Assembly: GCA_022393335.1 (NCBI GenBank)
Contig: JAJEKB010021802.1
Span: 603,271-667,270 of the forward strand
DNA from: Macrotrachela quadricornifera
Taxonomy: Eukaryota > Rotifera > Eurotatoria > Philodinida > Philodinidae
DNA length: 64,000 nt
Direction of reading: 5' to 3'
Shown: positions 34,706-46,618 of the stretch, in pieces
Layout: each line of letters begins with the position of its first letter
Numbering within the stretch: the first letter of the stretch is position 1
Notes under the pieces: generated by a model
Told to the model about the DNA's origin: nothing
Database searches by the model: none
The model's input: only the letters and a program-made list of their open reading frames with translations
Program-made: the position numbers and the translations under genes

Positions 34706-35646
34706 TTTATCTGAGAAATAATGTTGATTTTACTGATTTAATTAATAAAAAATGTTAGTTTTCTTTTCTTTAATTACTAAGAAAAAAATCATTGTTTATC
34801 TAAAAGTCTTCTATAAAAAAGAATTTTTATAACTATAGCAACAAGTGTATTATTATTACCTAGCTGATCATTCGATGAGCAGCGAGACTGCGGATCGAGC
34901 CCTTGAAGTTAGAGGGGTGTCCAAGAACTAGCGGGGTAGTGTCTACAAATTCTATTAAGTTCATCAATTCTTTTGAGTAAAATTGTCATTCGGTTAGTTC
35001 TTTCCAGAGGGACCGTGGATTTAAGGTGGGATTTAGTTATGTAGCGAATTTAGTTTTTATAGTATGAATTAGTTGAAGAGAAGTGTGGAAAGAATTGAAG
35101 GGGATCTTTGAAGGAAATATATGGTAATTCTCATTTCTCCGAGGATTAGATCAGTTTTAGCTGACATTACTTAGAATTGAGAGAATTCCTATGTCTCAGT
35201 CCTAGGACATTGCTGAAGAACCTATAATAAGCGTATTATTTTATTATTTATTAATTAATTAATAATTAGAACAACAATTTAATCAATTTTATTAAATTGT
35301 TTTTTTATTACTTTTATACTTAATTTAATGCATATTAATAAAAATTCTTATTATTTAAAACTTAAATTCATCTAATTATTTAAGTTTCAATTAATTAATT
35401 AATTTTATTCCTTTGTTATTTTTATTTCTAATGTTTTATTTTATTGTATCTATTTGTAAATATAACATTAATTAAAATAATTAATATATAAAAACTTAAA
35501 ATACAAAACTAACATCTAATATGATTCAACGAAAAGAAAAATTCATAAATAAGTAAACAAAACGCTTACGCTCCCTTCTGTGATTTACACTATAAATAAT
35601 ACTATAGAATATGATTGAGTATTATATGCCAAAAAAAAAACGCTCA
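34706..35646. other. Intergenic with a G+C-richer island
   Basis: About 34850-35230 is clearly richer in G+C than its surroundings and contains no frame. Near its start, 'gcggatcgagccc' fits a Pol III B-box (GWTCRANNC) about 35 bp after a weak A-box-like 'tagctgatcattcg'. A tRNA-derived SINE is possible but unproven. The remainder is extremely AT-rich (TTAATT-rich). Confidence 0.3.
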
Positions 35647-36146
35647 TTAAACTGAATTTATGACTAGAATTAATCTCTCGTACAGCAATTATTCGCTATG
35701 AAATCATTGAAATGTCTTAAACTATATGCTAAACAATTTGATCCTTTATGCATATGTTTTCATAAAAATAGTAGAAGATTTGTGATTTCCATCAAAAACT
35801 GAATATACAGGCATGCCATTTGTATAATTTTGAAGAAAATTTGAGAATAACACAGACAAAAAAATTTCAAAAGTCTTCTTGAAGTAATAATATATCGATT
35901 TATTTGTCATTTTGTCTGTGTTACTCTCAAAATTTTTAAAAACGTCTTATTCTTCGAAATTGTACCAATGACTTGCCCGTAGATGTATTTCTTGATGGGG
36001 AACACGAATTTTGCTACTATTTTTATGAAAACGTGTATATGAAGGATAAAAATTGTAAAGTATCAGTGTATTTTGGTATATAGTTTAAGCCATTTCAATA
36101 ACTACTGTTATGCCTATTAATTCTATCCATAAATTCAGTTTTTAAT
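35647..36146. repeat. MITE-like imperfect palindrome (~500 bp)
   Basis: The termini 'ttaaactgaatttatg' and 'cataaattcagtttttaa' are inverted. Matching inner segments include 'catatgttttcataaaaatagta' against 'tactatttttatgaaaacgtg', and 'aataacacagacaaa' against 'tttgtctgtgttact' near the centre at about 35897. Non-coding. Confidence 0.75.
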
Positions 36147-37148
36147 AAGTATTAGTATAGTACTCTGTATTATTCACGATCAAAAATAAAATTCAAATTA
36201 TAGATATTTTTTGTTTAGGTTTCGAAAATTATTTTTTAATTAATAAAGACTGATATATATTGAAAAATAGATTGACAATGATACCAAACTACAATGATCA
36301 ATAACAAGTTTAATATATTACAACATATACATCTACTCATTGATTGATTTTTATTCGATCTATTGCTTGCAAGAATACTAATGCGTGTTGTGAAAAAATG
36401 AGTAGAATAATAAACCCTTTTTTCATGTATGAAAATGTTAATAAACCCTTGAGAGGTTCATAACATCCTTTTTCTTAATACTTTCAAGACTTTATGAAAA
36501 TATTCATATACAGAAAAACGGTTTGTTATACGCTTCACTTTCATAAATTCCTAAAGAATTTATTATTCTAGTCTTTTCTTTTACAATGTAGATTTTCACT
36601 TTTATTTGGGTACCGATTCACGTACCAAATTACGGATGAAACATTAAAATTGATACATTGGCATAGTTATTGTTAAAAACCGAAGAGTTCATGACAATGA
36701 AACCATATGACTGGTTTTAATTAAAATGTAAGGAACATGACATATGCACATATCAATTGTTTCGAAGCGAATATTCAAACCTATGAGACAATAGAAGAAA
36801 GATTTCTAGTGAAACCTTAGATCTGATCGATATTGTAAATGAAGGGATGCCACATTTTTGCATTTAAACCTATTTTAAATTACTTTATGCATACTCATCT
36901 AGTGAATATATTTTCCAAGAAATGCATCATATTTGTCATTAAGGCGTGGCTGTCTTCACTTTATCGTCCCTTCAAGCACGATAATATACACCTTTGTTCC
37001 CTAAAGGGGCCACCCCTTAAACTGACTTTAGATTACATAAATATATTTTTTTCTTAGTTAACTGTCTTATCTATCTATATTGTATGATAGCGATAAAAGG
37101 TTTTGTAATATTTTAGTTTGCTTTATTTCTTTACTAGAATAAAAAAAA
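36147..37148. other. Intergenic upstream of the aminotransferase gene
   Basis: AT-rich. The 36839-37057 frame has no recognisable domain. A G+C-richer patch lies at about 36940-37030. No promoter element was assigned. Confidence 0.4.
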
Positions 37149-40100
37149 ATGTCGACTATTACACAAGAAGAGTTACGTGATCAATTTCCATTTTTTCGTG
37201 AACATCCTGATTGGGTATTTTTGGAAAATGCAGGTGGTAGTCAAGTACCATCATCAGTAATTGATAATATTTCAAAATATTATTCAAGATCATATGTTCA
37301 ACTTGGAGCTGGATATTATCAATCGAATGAAGCAACACAAACTGTGAAACTTGCTCATGATTTTTGTCGTGAAATGATGAATGGTACTGGAATTGGTGAA
37401 GTTGTTATTGGTCCAAGTACAACTCAATTAATTCATATAATATCACATGCTTTTAATAAACTTATTACTGATCCAGATGATGAAATTATTTTAAGTAATC
37501 TTGCTCATGAGGCTAATTATGGTGCTTGGACAAAATTACATGGAAAAGTTATTGAATGGAAAGCACATGAAGGAGTAAATCTTGATGAACTTTCAGCTTT
37601 ATTATCAGAACGTACCCGAATTGTAGCTATACCACATGTTAGTAATCTTCTTGGTGAAGTTCTTGATATTGAAGCCATTGTAAAACTTGTTCATCAACAA
37701 AGTCCTCGAGCACGTGTTATTGTTGATGGTGTAGCTTATGCACCACACAAAGCAGTTGATGTTCGTCAATGGAACGTTGATTTTTATGTATTCACGTTTT
37801 ATAAAGTGAGTAGAACAGCTTGAAACAAACCACTTTTCCGTATTTTGACCCGGCCCAAAAAGTGGCCCAAGTATTATGTGAGCGCATCCAGCTCAATCTA
37901 GCTTAGATCGGAGCCTGTAAGATATTTCCTCTACATAAAAATGTGTTTTTCTAAAGAACTTCAAACTCATCTTAATAGTCATTTATCTTCTTGGGCGCAA
38001 ATATTCAGTGTTATAATAAATTTTATTAGGTCAGATTATTGAAATAGAATCCATATGAGATAGATTCATTTATTTTGAGTGAAATGAGCAAAGAAAATAT
38101 GTTTAAAACTATCATGGAAAGTTACATTCCTAGCTCAAGGTTTTTTTTTATCGATTCAAAACATCCGATGTTATAGAATGCCGTCAAAAATAGTGGATGT
38201 GCCGAAAAACACATGGAAACCTAACATTTGGTAGTGTAGCCCATCTTTTAGAAACTATTTAGCTTTCGTATATAGCCAAGGCTATCAGATCTGTAAACTC
38301 TTGCCATTAAATTGTTTTTCTACAGTAAAGACTTGTGGGTTCCCCTTTTTGTTTTGGACTCGAATCGGGGCCAATACCCGAGAAAACAAAACTTCTGAAT
38401 CTGATCTCGAACCCCAATCTGGACGGAAGCAGACTCGAGATCTTTTTTGGTTAATCTTTAACAATTTTTGTGTAAGTAATCAAATAAGAGTCAAGATTTT
38501 AGATATTCCTTGGTTACTGTTAGAAAAATAGTCAATATAAAATTATTTTTGTTCTCTTCTATCATCTAATTCTGTCCACAATCGAAGCTAAATGCGAAGT
38601 GATTCTAAAATTAAATCTGGATTTAGTAGGAATCACGGGTTCTTATCATCGAAACATATTATATTCGATCACATACCGACTCACTAGATAATCGATGTGG
38701 AATACCGGGTTTTTGTTAGAAAGACTTTCATCAATTTGAGTGTAACTTAGGCATACATTAATGAGCTTTCTACTAGCGACATTGATAGATGATGTTTGTC
38801 TATGCCGTTGTCATATACTATATAGATATATTTAGATGAAGTCAGTCAATGAATCTTCATGAGACTTTGTATTACCTCATTACAATCACAGATTAATGAA
38901 GCCAATACGGTCGAAGTCAATCAACAAGTATTAAAGCAGATTTTCAATAATTTTATGATATTGATTATTGCAATTAAATACCTAATTTAGAAGGTTTTTT
39001 TATCTATCTATTATTTCTTGACACTTGCAACATGAATTTTTCGATAGCATATTATAGAACTCATCAATTTTAGATATTATGCAACGATTGGTATGCGCAT
39101 TAAAGTACTTTATTACAATAGTCAATATCATAATTCAGGAGGAGACCATCACCCAACACCACCCATAACTCTACACCCCTCACCCTCAAATCACCCTCAC
39201 CCAAATTTCAGAATCTAAGAGTTTCAATGGTGGAATATATTCAACTACTTACTAGGGAACCGCTCCAATCGATTAAGCCTTTTAGACCCCATCTTTTGAC
39301 GGTAGATGGTCCTTAATGAGGTATGAAAAACCTCAAGAAGATTCGTGACCATAGGCCCTCTAATCTAGAGTTTTAGGTATTTTACTGAAATTTTTGCCTA
39401 TAGCGAGGTATCTCCCAACAAACTGAATGTCGATACTTCGAACTGAGACTTTACTCGAAGACAGGTCTATTGGTAGGTAGAACGCCCTAAAAATTGCAGC
39501 TCAAAAGAAAATCTACTTCGTACACTGAAAAAAAAAATTTTGCGGTACGAAACTAAAAAAGGGTTTCGTGCATCCTACGAAACCCTAAAAAGGTTTCGAG
39601 ATTTGACACTAATTCGAAACCCTTTTTAGGTTTCGTACAATGCTACGAAACCCTTAAAAACGTTACCCGGAGGCTTGAAAAATATTTTTAGGGTTCGTAT
39701 GAAACCCTCAAACTTTTTTAAGGGTTTCGTGGTATTATACGAAACCTTAGTAGGAGTTCGGTAAAAATCTAGAAAAATTTTGTGAAGGTTTCGCATAATA
39801 CTACGAAACCCTTAAAAAAGTTTGAGGGTTTCGTACGAACCCTAAAAATATTTTTCAAGCCTCCGGGTAACGTTTTTAAGGGTTTCGTAGCATTGTACGA
39901 AACCTAAAAAGGGTTTCGAATTAGTGTCAAATCTCGAAACCTTTTTAGGGTTTCGTAGGATGTACGAAACCCTTTTTAAGTTTCGTACCGCAAAATTTTT
40001 TTTTCAGTGTATGACACTGAAGTTCCAGGAATCACCCACATCTTACTAAAGATGCTAGAGTTGTTCGTTCTTTTGAGCTGAAATTTTCAGGGCGTTCTAT

Positions 40101-41837
40101 CTGGCAATAAACCTGTCTGTGGGTAAAATCTCAGCTCGAAATATAGACATTCGGTTTGTTAGTAGACATTTTGCTATAGGCAAAATTTTCAGACAAATAC
40201 CTATAATTCTAGATAGGAGGCCTATGAGCATGAACTCTCTTAAGACTCTTCATACCTCATTGAGGCCTATCTACCGCTAAAAGATGGGACCTAAAGGGCT
40301 TAATCACCTGGAGAGGTTTCCTCGTTAGTTCCAAAGTGAGACCTCATAGGCCGTTCATACACGATGGCAATCCTAATTATAAGGTAGAAATGATATGTAA
40401 AATTTGTGAAAATCCTTTACAACGTTCGACTCATTGAAAGATTTCTTTTGTAATAAATAAGATCAATTTTCTATAAAATTCAAAAATGTTTTTCGGTACT
40501 TCTAACGCCGAACCTGTTCACTTTGGCAACGACTGGCCGGAGTCATGCTTTGTACAAAACACAATGACTCAACATTTCTCAGAATTAAGTTTTCAGTCTG
40601 TAATAACCGATTATACTTGTGTAACTGATATTATTTCTTGACATGAAAATTTCGTCAGATTAATCAGAAATTCTGTCGTCCTGAGTCATTTCTTTACAGA
40701 AACTGAAGCATTATCGAATACGAATTAAGAAATTTCTTCACAACTTTTACTAATGAAGGTGGCCACTCTCGTCATAACTGTTCAATAACGACGATCTTTA
40801 GACGTAAAACAAATTATAATATGTCTCTTAAACAAAAGATCAGACATTTTTGGATCACCTGTAATTCCATAGTGGTTACTTTTCTACGAAACGAAAAGTT
40901 TTTGATTTTACTTTATAACTTGTTTGAGAAAAACACAGTTTAATTCTGTAATTTTGGGTTAAAATTAGCAAAATTTCTACTGTAAGCCTGTTTTTCAACT
41001 TTTCAATTCGTAAAAATAACAAAAAATTTCAACTATTGGAGCGAAGGCAGTGTTACACCCTTGATATGTCCCTTCAGTCACGCCGCTCCTGCTTATAAGA
41101 CTGAGCCGGTCGACCTATTTTGAAGTTTGAGTAAATAATGCGTAATACTTACTGATACGATCTATATATTTCTGAGAATGGCATTAAAATTGTGCTAGAA
41201 ATATTATGTATTTTTTTAATAGGTTTTTGGCCCTCATATTGCTGTTTTATATGGTTCAAACGCTGCTTGGCAAGACTTTATTGACGCTGGTGTTGGTCCG
41301 AATCATTTCTTTATTCCGGAATCCGATATTTCACATAAATATGAAATTGGATGTGTTAACCATGAAGCATGCGCAGGCATTTTAGGTGTTAAATCTTACT
41401 TTGAACGAGTCACTAATGCTCCAAAAGATCAACCAATAAGAAAAACGATTGAACAAGCATATGATATGTTTGGCAATTTTGAGCGTCCACTCATTGAACG
41501 ACTTCTTCGGTACCTTCTTACAAAACCTGATATTACCATTCTTGGTCCTCAATCAACTATCAATCGATCATCGACTATCAGTTTTATTTCGTCCCGTTTA
41601 TCTTCAAGTGCAATTGTCAAACAACTTCATGCACATAAAATAGCTTGCCGCAATGGACATAACCATGCTCATCGCTTGGTTTCTGCTTTAGGAATATGTA
41701 CTAAGGAAGGTGTAGTTCGTCTTTCTGCTGCACACTACAATACAATGAGTGATATTGAAAAATGTATACAAGCACTTGATACTATTATATTGCAACCAGA
41801 CACTGATGCTGAAACAAACACTTCGAGTCAAAAATGA
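37149..41837 (+). CDS. Class-V aminotransferase / cysteine-desulfurase-like (VC1184 type), two exons
   Basis: Exon 1 is 37149-37805 (219 codons) and exon 2 is 41223-41837 (204 codons), giving 423 residues. The frame 37149-37823 simply runs 18 bases into the intron. The N-terminus reads FPFFREHPDWVFLENAGGSQVP, the PLP-fold opening of this family. DGVAYAPHKAVDVRQWNVDF precedes the FYK-VFGPHIAVLYG segment, where the lysine should be the PLP Schiff-base residue; it is the last codon of exon 1. Exon 2 supplies the small domain ending RLSAAHYNT..DI. The family handles sulfur or selenium amino-acid chemistry, but exact substrates of the VC1184 branch are not settled. The intron is 3417 bp, far larger than others here, and loaded with repeats. 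Splice sites GTGAGT and TTTTTTTAATAG look functional. Confidence 0.8.
39247..40332. repeat. Diverged foldback in the intron, related to the 21.6-kb element
   Basis: Outer arms 39247-39515 and about 40065-40332 are inverted copies with many substitutions ('ccatcttttga', 'acaaactgaatgtc', 'agaacgccctaaaaa' with reverse complements on the right). The terminal ~120 bp (gaaccgctccaatcgattaagcc; atcttttgacggtagat.g..ctt.atgaggta) match the outer arms of the 21612-22547 foldback, so both belong to one family. The centre is occupied by a different nested palindrome. Confidence 0.8.
39521..40011. mobile_element. Nested palindromic MITE, TA target site
   Basis: It starts TA-CACTGAAAAAAAAAATTTTGCGG and ends with the inverted CCGCAAAATTTTTTTTTCAGTG-TA, consistent with a TA target duplication as in Tc1/mariner-type elements. 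The full length is a near-perfect palindrome with a spacer of about 36 bp around 39766. It is built from about 20 copies of CGAAACC(CT) in alternating orientation, each separated by 15-35 bp. No coding capacity. Confidence 0.85.
40777..41087 (+). repeat. Dispersed repeat, copy B (first copy at 3257-3555)
   Basis: It aligns to 3257-3555 in the same orientation with roughly 80% identity by eye. Copy B has about 14 extra bases near 41050 (gtgttacacccttga region). It lies inside the giant intron, about 445 bp downstream of the foldback. Confidence 0.75.
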
Positions 41838-43031
41838 CAGTTTTTATCCATATACTTTGATTTACAATATTTATATGAGAGAAAATAAAATAAAATTTCC
41901 ATAATGCTGAGCGATGCCATCTTATTGGAAACAATGAGATAGTATATTTTCACTATCTTATCTAAGAACTAACACTCTTGTGATTGTATCTGCCGAGGTA
42001 TGATACTTACTCACCGAAAAAATCAGCGAGAGCCAGTATAACGATAATACACTTTAGTAAAGATGCGCAAAGTGAAAAACAAAATAGAAAATAGTGAAAT
42101 GTCGTGTGCTTCGTTGTTGAAGACGAAATGGCACAAGATTGAGATCGTCGAAATGAATATTATCGGAATAGAGGCCATAGACATAAAGATCATCTAAACA
42201 AAGAACGCCGAGTTTTTCTTTGTGCTCTATATATTAGCGATCATCGTCCTCATTTTCTTATTTATAGGAGGCAACCATCATGGTGAAGCTAAGTGAAAAT
42301 AGATATTTTTATTAGCCACATTGCCGAAAGACAAATCTCCCAAATTATTGACTCTCAAAGCACAGATTGTTGAATTTCGTCGATCTGTGTTTCGATGATA
42401 TGAGTTTCGGCGATAAGGATTCATATGTGTATATGCAAGTAACTCTCTTTGATTACTCTCTTCTTTTTTGACCTACTTATCTACTTTTTTCTTTTCCTTT
42501 TTAATATATACTCTTCTATAGATGATACTAGCCCATCAATACGTGCATCATTTACCCTGTGTATTTAACTTAGTAAACGTAATTAAGTCAACATTTTTGA
42601 GAGTGGGGTTGGAGGGTGATGTATAAATACAATCTTTTATTTGTTTAAAAGTAAAGCTTTCGCTATTACAATTTTTCCGCGGAAAAAGAGTTCGGTCGTT
42701 GTACTTCGCACTAATCTAATCTTTCATTAACATTGCATTTCGCCGAAATGTTTTTGCTATTTTACATCTTTCTCTCATCAAGTGTCCCTGTTTCATTCCT
42801 ACTTGAAATTGATCATAATTTTATTTGATATAAACGGCATATTTAATAATACTAGGATAACAACAAACATTAGAAAACGCAAAAAAACATCCTCAACAAT
42901 AGAGATGTTAGTATTGTCAGCGAAGGAGATCATACATATTCGAGTAAAATGAAAACGCTCACTATCAAACTAACAAATATAAAATATGAAGGTCCATTGG
43001 CATGCATCGAGAGAGATATTCCAATTTTAAG
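41838..43031. other. Intergenic, no gene recognised
   Basis: It lies downstream of the aminotransferase. It includes a palindrome 'catttcgccgaaatg' at about 42737-42751 and an AATAAA just after the stop codon (41885-41890) that could be the polyadenylation signal. No other feature could be supported. Confidence 0.45.
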
Positions 43032-43386
43032 GTATTTACATAGTACGTAGGATACCCACGGTGTGAAGTTTTGATCAAACTTATTTTACTTTTTTCTCTG
43101 ACAGTTGAATAGACTTCATCGAATTGCATAAGAAAAAGTATTTCATATTTTCAAACGAAAATTTAAGCAAACTTAGAAAAAATACCCAAATTCCCAATAT
43201 TTTATAATATTAAGAGAATCAGAGCCAAAAATCTGTCTTTCGTAAAAATTCTTTAAAATCTCCTTTGAAAATATGAAACACATTTTTCTCACGCAACTCG
43301 GCCAGTACTATCTCATCATCATAAAAAAAGTTAAATGAGTTTGGTTAAAATTTTACATTGTGGGTATCTACGTACTATGTAAATAC
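43032..43386. mobile_element. MITE with 26-bp terminal inverted repeats
   Basis: The ends 'gtatttacatagtacgtag.ataccca' (43032) and 'tgggtatctacgtactatgtaaatac' (43386) are inverted repeats with one small indel. Inner parts also pair imperfectly (gtgtgaagttttgatcaaac against gtttggttaaaattttacat). The target duplication is not clear. Non-coding. Confidence 0.85.
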
Positions 43387-44086
43387 ACTAAATTCCAGTA
43401 TCTAGTTCACGGAAAAATCAGGATCCCCATGCTCCCTGTACTTCGCGGTAGCCCCGTACTTGCATTGTACTCCCGGAGTACAATGGAAGTCTAAGAAATA
43501 CAGTTTTTATATGACATCATATAATGTGTACTTACCGGCGATTTGACATCGCAGTATTGTTTTACTGTATGATTTTATAAAAAAAAATAAGCATCCCTTT
43601 TGTAAAGTTGATAATAGTATTTAACAATAAAATGATCAACTTTGCAGATGATTGCAGCAATAAAGAATTGACAAACAAGTTCAGATCATCATATAAATAT
43701 TTTCTTCTACCAATATGCTGTGCGAATTTTTGACTTTGAAAAATAAATAATCTGATTTTTGCTTTCCTCAATTTTCATACATCCATGTGCAGAAACTTAT
43801 AATTCACACGCATAAATCTGTATACAGAAAGTTGAAAATAAAAACCTCGTAGTATAATTGAATAATTGTTCTAATGTGTAAAGTGATTTATCCGTGACAA
43901 ACTAAAAAAACATTCACAAGTTTCTCTGAAAGTTATGAGATCGATAGCTATCATCATATTTATAACTCTTTTATCTGTTTCAAGACAGAGAACAGAACGA
44001 ACTTTTATTGTTTAAAAAAAAAAATAACACGTTTTATTTCCTAGTCTTTATAACAAAAGTTCAGTGAATTGTTCCTTGATTTTATT
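43387..44086. other. Intergenic
   Basis: It contains a G+C-richer patch at 43430-43497 with the palindrome tactcccggagta. No gene was recognised. Confidence 0.4.
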
Positions 44087-46618
44087 CTAGTGTTGTCTTA
44101 CACGAGTAAGGCGATCGCTTGATAAGACTGCTTTATTTTCCATTAGATGCCAACAAGCTGTTTGTTTGTGAATAAACTTCTTTTGACCAGATATTTCTAT
44201 TTCAAAGTAAGATTTTTTCAGTTCTGGGCGAATTGTATTAAAAACATGCGTTTCAGAAAGCATAGGATCTTGCACGTTAAGTGGAACTTCTGTTGACAAA
44301 GCATCTGATACTTATTATTCTCATCGTTGAACTGTTCTTCGCTGTCATAGGCATTTTCGGCATCAGACATGTCATCCGTTTATTATACACGCTGTACGAG
44401 TCGTCAATAATTATTCGTTTACTTCGCATGTTTCGAACATAGTTGTTCAGCTGATTCATGTCTATCATATGCGTTTTACCGAGTATGTCTTTAATTCCAC
44501 GATCAGAAAGCAACTGAGAAACATCAGTAAAAGCTGGACCAACTAATTTTTTCTGTAATTTAAATGTTGAGTGTCGAGTCCGGTGCAGTTATTGGAGGTG
44601 GTTGTTTGAATGTTTTACCGCATTTATGATGCTTCGGAAAAAGTAGAACTTCACTGTCCGTACTGTATTCACTTTCACTTTTGAGCACAATTAAAAAAAT
44701 CTCCCACGCTGAAGTTTACAACAGATGAAAAACTACTAGACATCGAACGAATTGAGCGAAACATTGCTTCACATTTTTGAGAGTTGAAAAGGTAGATGTT
44801 TAGTGCTTCTGCTGGTAATTCCTTCCGAATGGCTACCAAAGTAAGATACGCCAGTTGATAAGCATTATTGGTAATGAAAAAATGTTCTTTTTTTATTTCC
44901 TGGCTTTCACTAATTGTAGTACCAGATAATTGATAAAAAATTCGAGTCAAATCCTTATTTGTTATATTTTCAAGCCAGTTATACCACCAACGAATGAGGA
45001 AAACTTACAGCCAAGCATGATACAGTCGATCGGTAAAAACTGTTTGTTTATCGATATAGGCAATTAGAATTGAACGAAGTAGACAAAGATATATAATCAT
45101 ACCTTCAGTATTCGGTATATTCAACGGACATTTAATTACATCGTCGCTGCAAATCTTGATGCAGGAGTTAAAGTCCTGACGGTCTTTAGGAAATACATCT
45201 GATTTAACCAAATTATGATGCAATTTCGAAACTTAAGCAATTAGTGTTGACAGACAATCAAGTGATATATGTCGATTACAGATTATCTGTACTAGAAAGC
45301 AGTCTATTACGCAATTTTGTACACAAATGTATTGGATCTTGAAAGCATAGAAATAGTTGCCGATCGTCGAGAAAATACGAACTCCAGTTTTTTGAAATTT
45401 TAATACGGAATGCACCTTTATAACTGTTCAATTTCATGTTTGATAAGGAGGCAAAGGAGCCTATAGCAAGGCGCATAGTGCGTAAATACTTACGATCTCT
45501 ATCAGTAGAATATCCTACAATACGAATATTTTTTAGCATAGTTTGCTCAAACATCCATATCCAACGACGAACTATGTCTATAGATCGATAGTACTATCAG
45601 TTCCATAAGCAGAAAGCCAAAAAGAATTTGACGACATGTGTATTCTAGTAATGGAGTGAATCATATGAATATTTAACATTGACGAGAAATCGTTATTAAG
45701 CAGCCAATTACGGAATTGTTCGAAAGATTCTGTTTCTTAATATAGAAGAATAGATAGCCCATTTTTCAAACGTGCGGTAAAACGAATGAATGAATTTGTA
45801 GCATTATCGTAAGATAGTTTTTTCACGGCAGCTGTACAATCCTCTGAAACAAAAATGATATTTGTTTTAACTGAGTCCATATGTGTAGCTAATGATTCAA
45901 AACGAAAATCTGCTTCATTTATTCGAAGCTTTGCATCTATAGCAAGTCTTTGAAGAGTAGATATAGATGAAAGTGCATCTGGTATATTCAATCTGACGAA
46001 TTCGTACGCATTCGTTCCGTCTTGCACATAAAACAATACAACAAATCGAAGCATGTATTGCTTATAACAATATGCCTTTTTTGATCGACATAGGTTATTA
46101 GTAATATTATCAAGTAGAGAAGTTGAAAAAGATAGATTTTTAAGATTATTTTCATGGTTTTGACTATCTATTGTCTGGTACAAATTGATTAAAGACTTTA
46201 GTACAAGATGTTTTTGGAAATCTGACGACAGAGTCATATGGTAAGTCTGCAAGTCTGCTCGCTCAGTTGCATATTAATCATCATCACTAACTGTTCGTAG
46301 ATCTCGAATAAAACGTTCTAATGAGTTCCTAACACTCCATTTGACTTCAATAAAACCATTATCATACTGAAAAGCTAATTCATTTTTAATGGTCCGTAGT
46401 TGTTCTGAATTAAATTCCAACCACTCGAACAGATTGTCTACTCTCAATAGTGGTTGGGCAGACGAGATGTTCAGGATTTTCAAGAATTCCACTACATCAT
46501 CACTACATCTTTGTTTGACAAGTTCATGAAATTTATCGTCACAATAATTGAGAATATTAGTTGCTAAAGGTTTGAACATTATTTTTGAAAAGATGTTCTT
46601 TAATAGTAAGTAAACCAT
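44087..46618 (-). pseudogene. Broken transposon-type gene (P-element/THAP-transposase-like)
   Basis: Successive minus-strand frames form one protein in order, separated by frameshifts and stops: 46618-46274, 46252-45737, 45554-45276, 45223-45005, 44950-44675, 44513-44277 and 44299-44087. Family-like landmarks are 'INEADFRFESL', 'SEDCTAAVKKLSYD..TNSFI.F', 'STDRDRKYLRTMRLA', 'CFQDPIHLCTKLRNRLLS', 'NSQKCEAMFRSIRSM.S.FS..VNFSV.DF' and 'FIHKQTACW'. These recall a large group of transposon-borne proteins in animals that I associate with P-like transposases, though the exact superfamily is uncertain. In-frame stops (for example between ILLY and ETESFEQF near 45735) show it is inactive. Confidence 0.6.

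Larger units (their letters stand above)
37806..41222 (+). other. Giant intron of the aminotransferase gene
   Basis: It begins GTGAGT and ends TTAATAG in phase 0. It holds a short C-rich tract (39145-39200), an outer foldback (39247-40332) with a MITE nested in its centre (39521-40011), and a dispersed repeat (40777-41087). The first ~1.3 kb has no recognised repeat; the small frame at 38301-38531 is not convincing. Confidence 0.75.

Noticed and set aside
38340..38440. tRNA-like stretch (actcgaatcggggcc) in the giant intron
   Set aside because: No cloverleaf could be drawn and no A-box at the right distance.
38301..38531. 76-codon frame in the giant intron
   Set aside because: No domain, no splice context linking it to the flanking exons, and no second copy found in the window.
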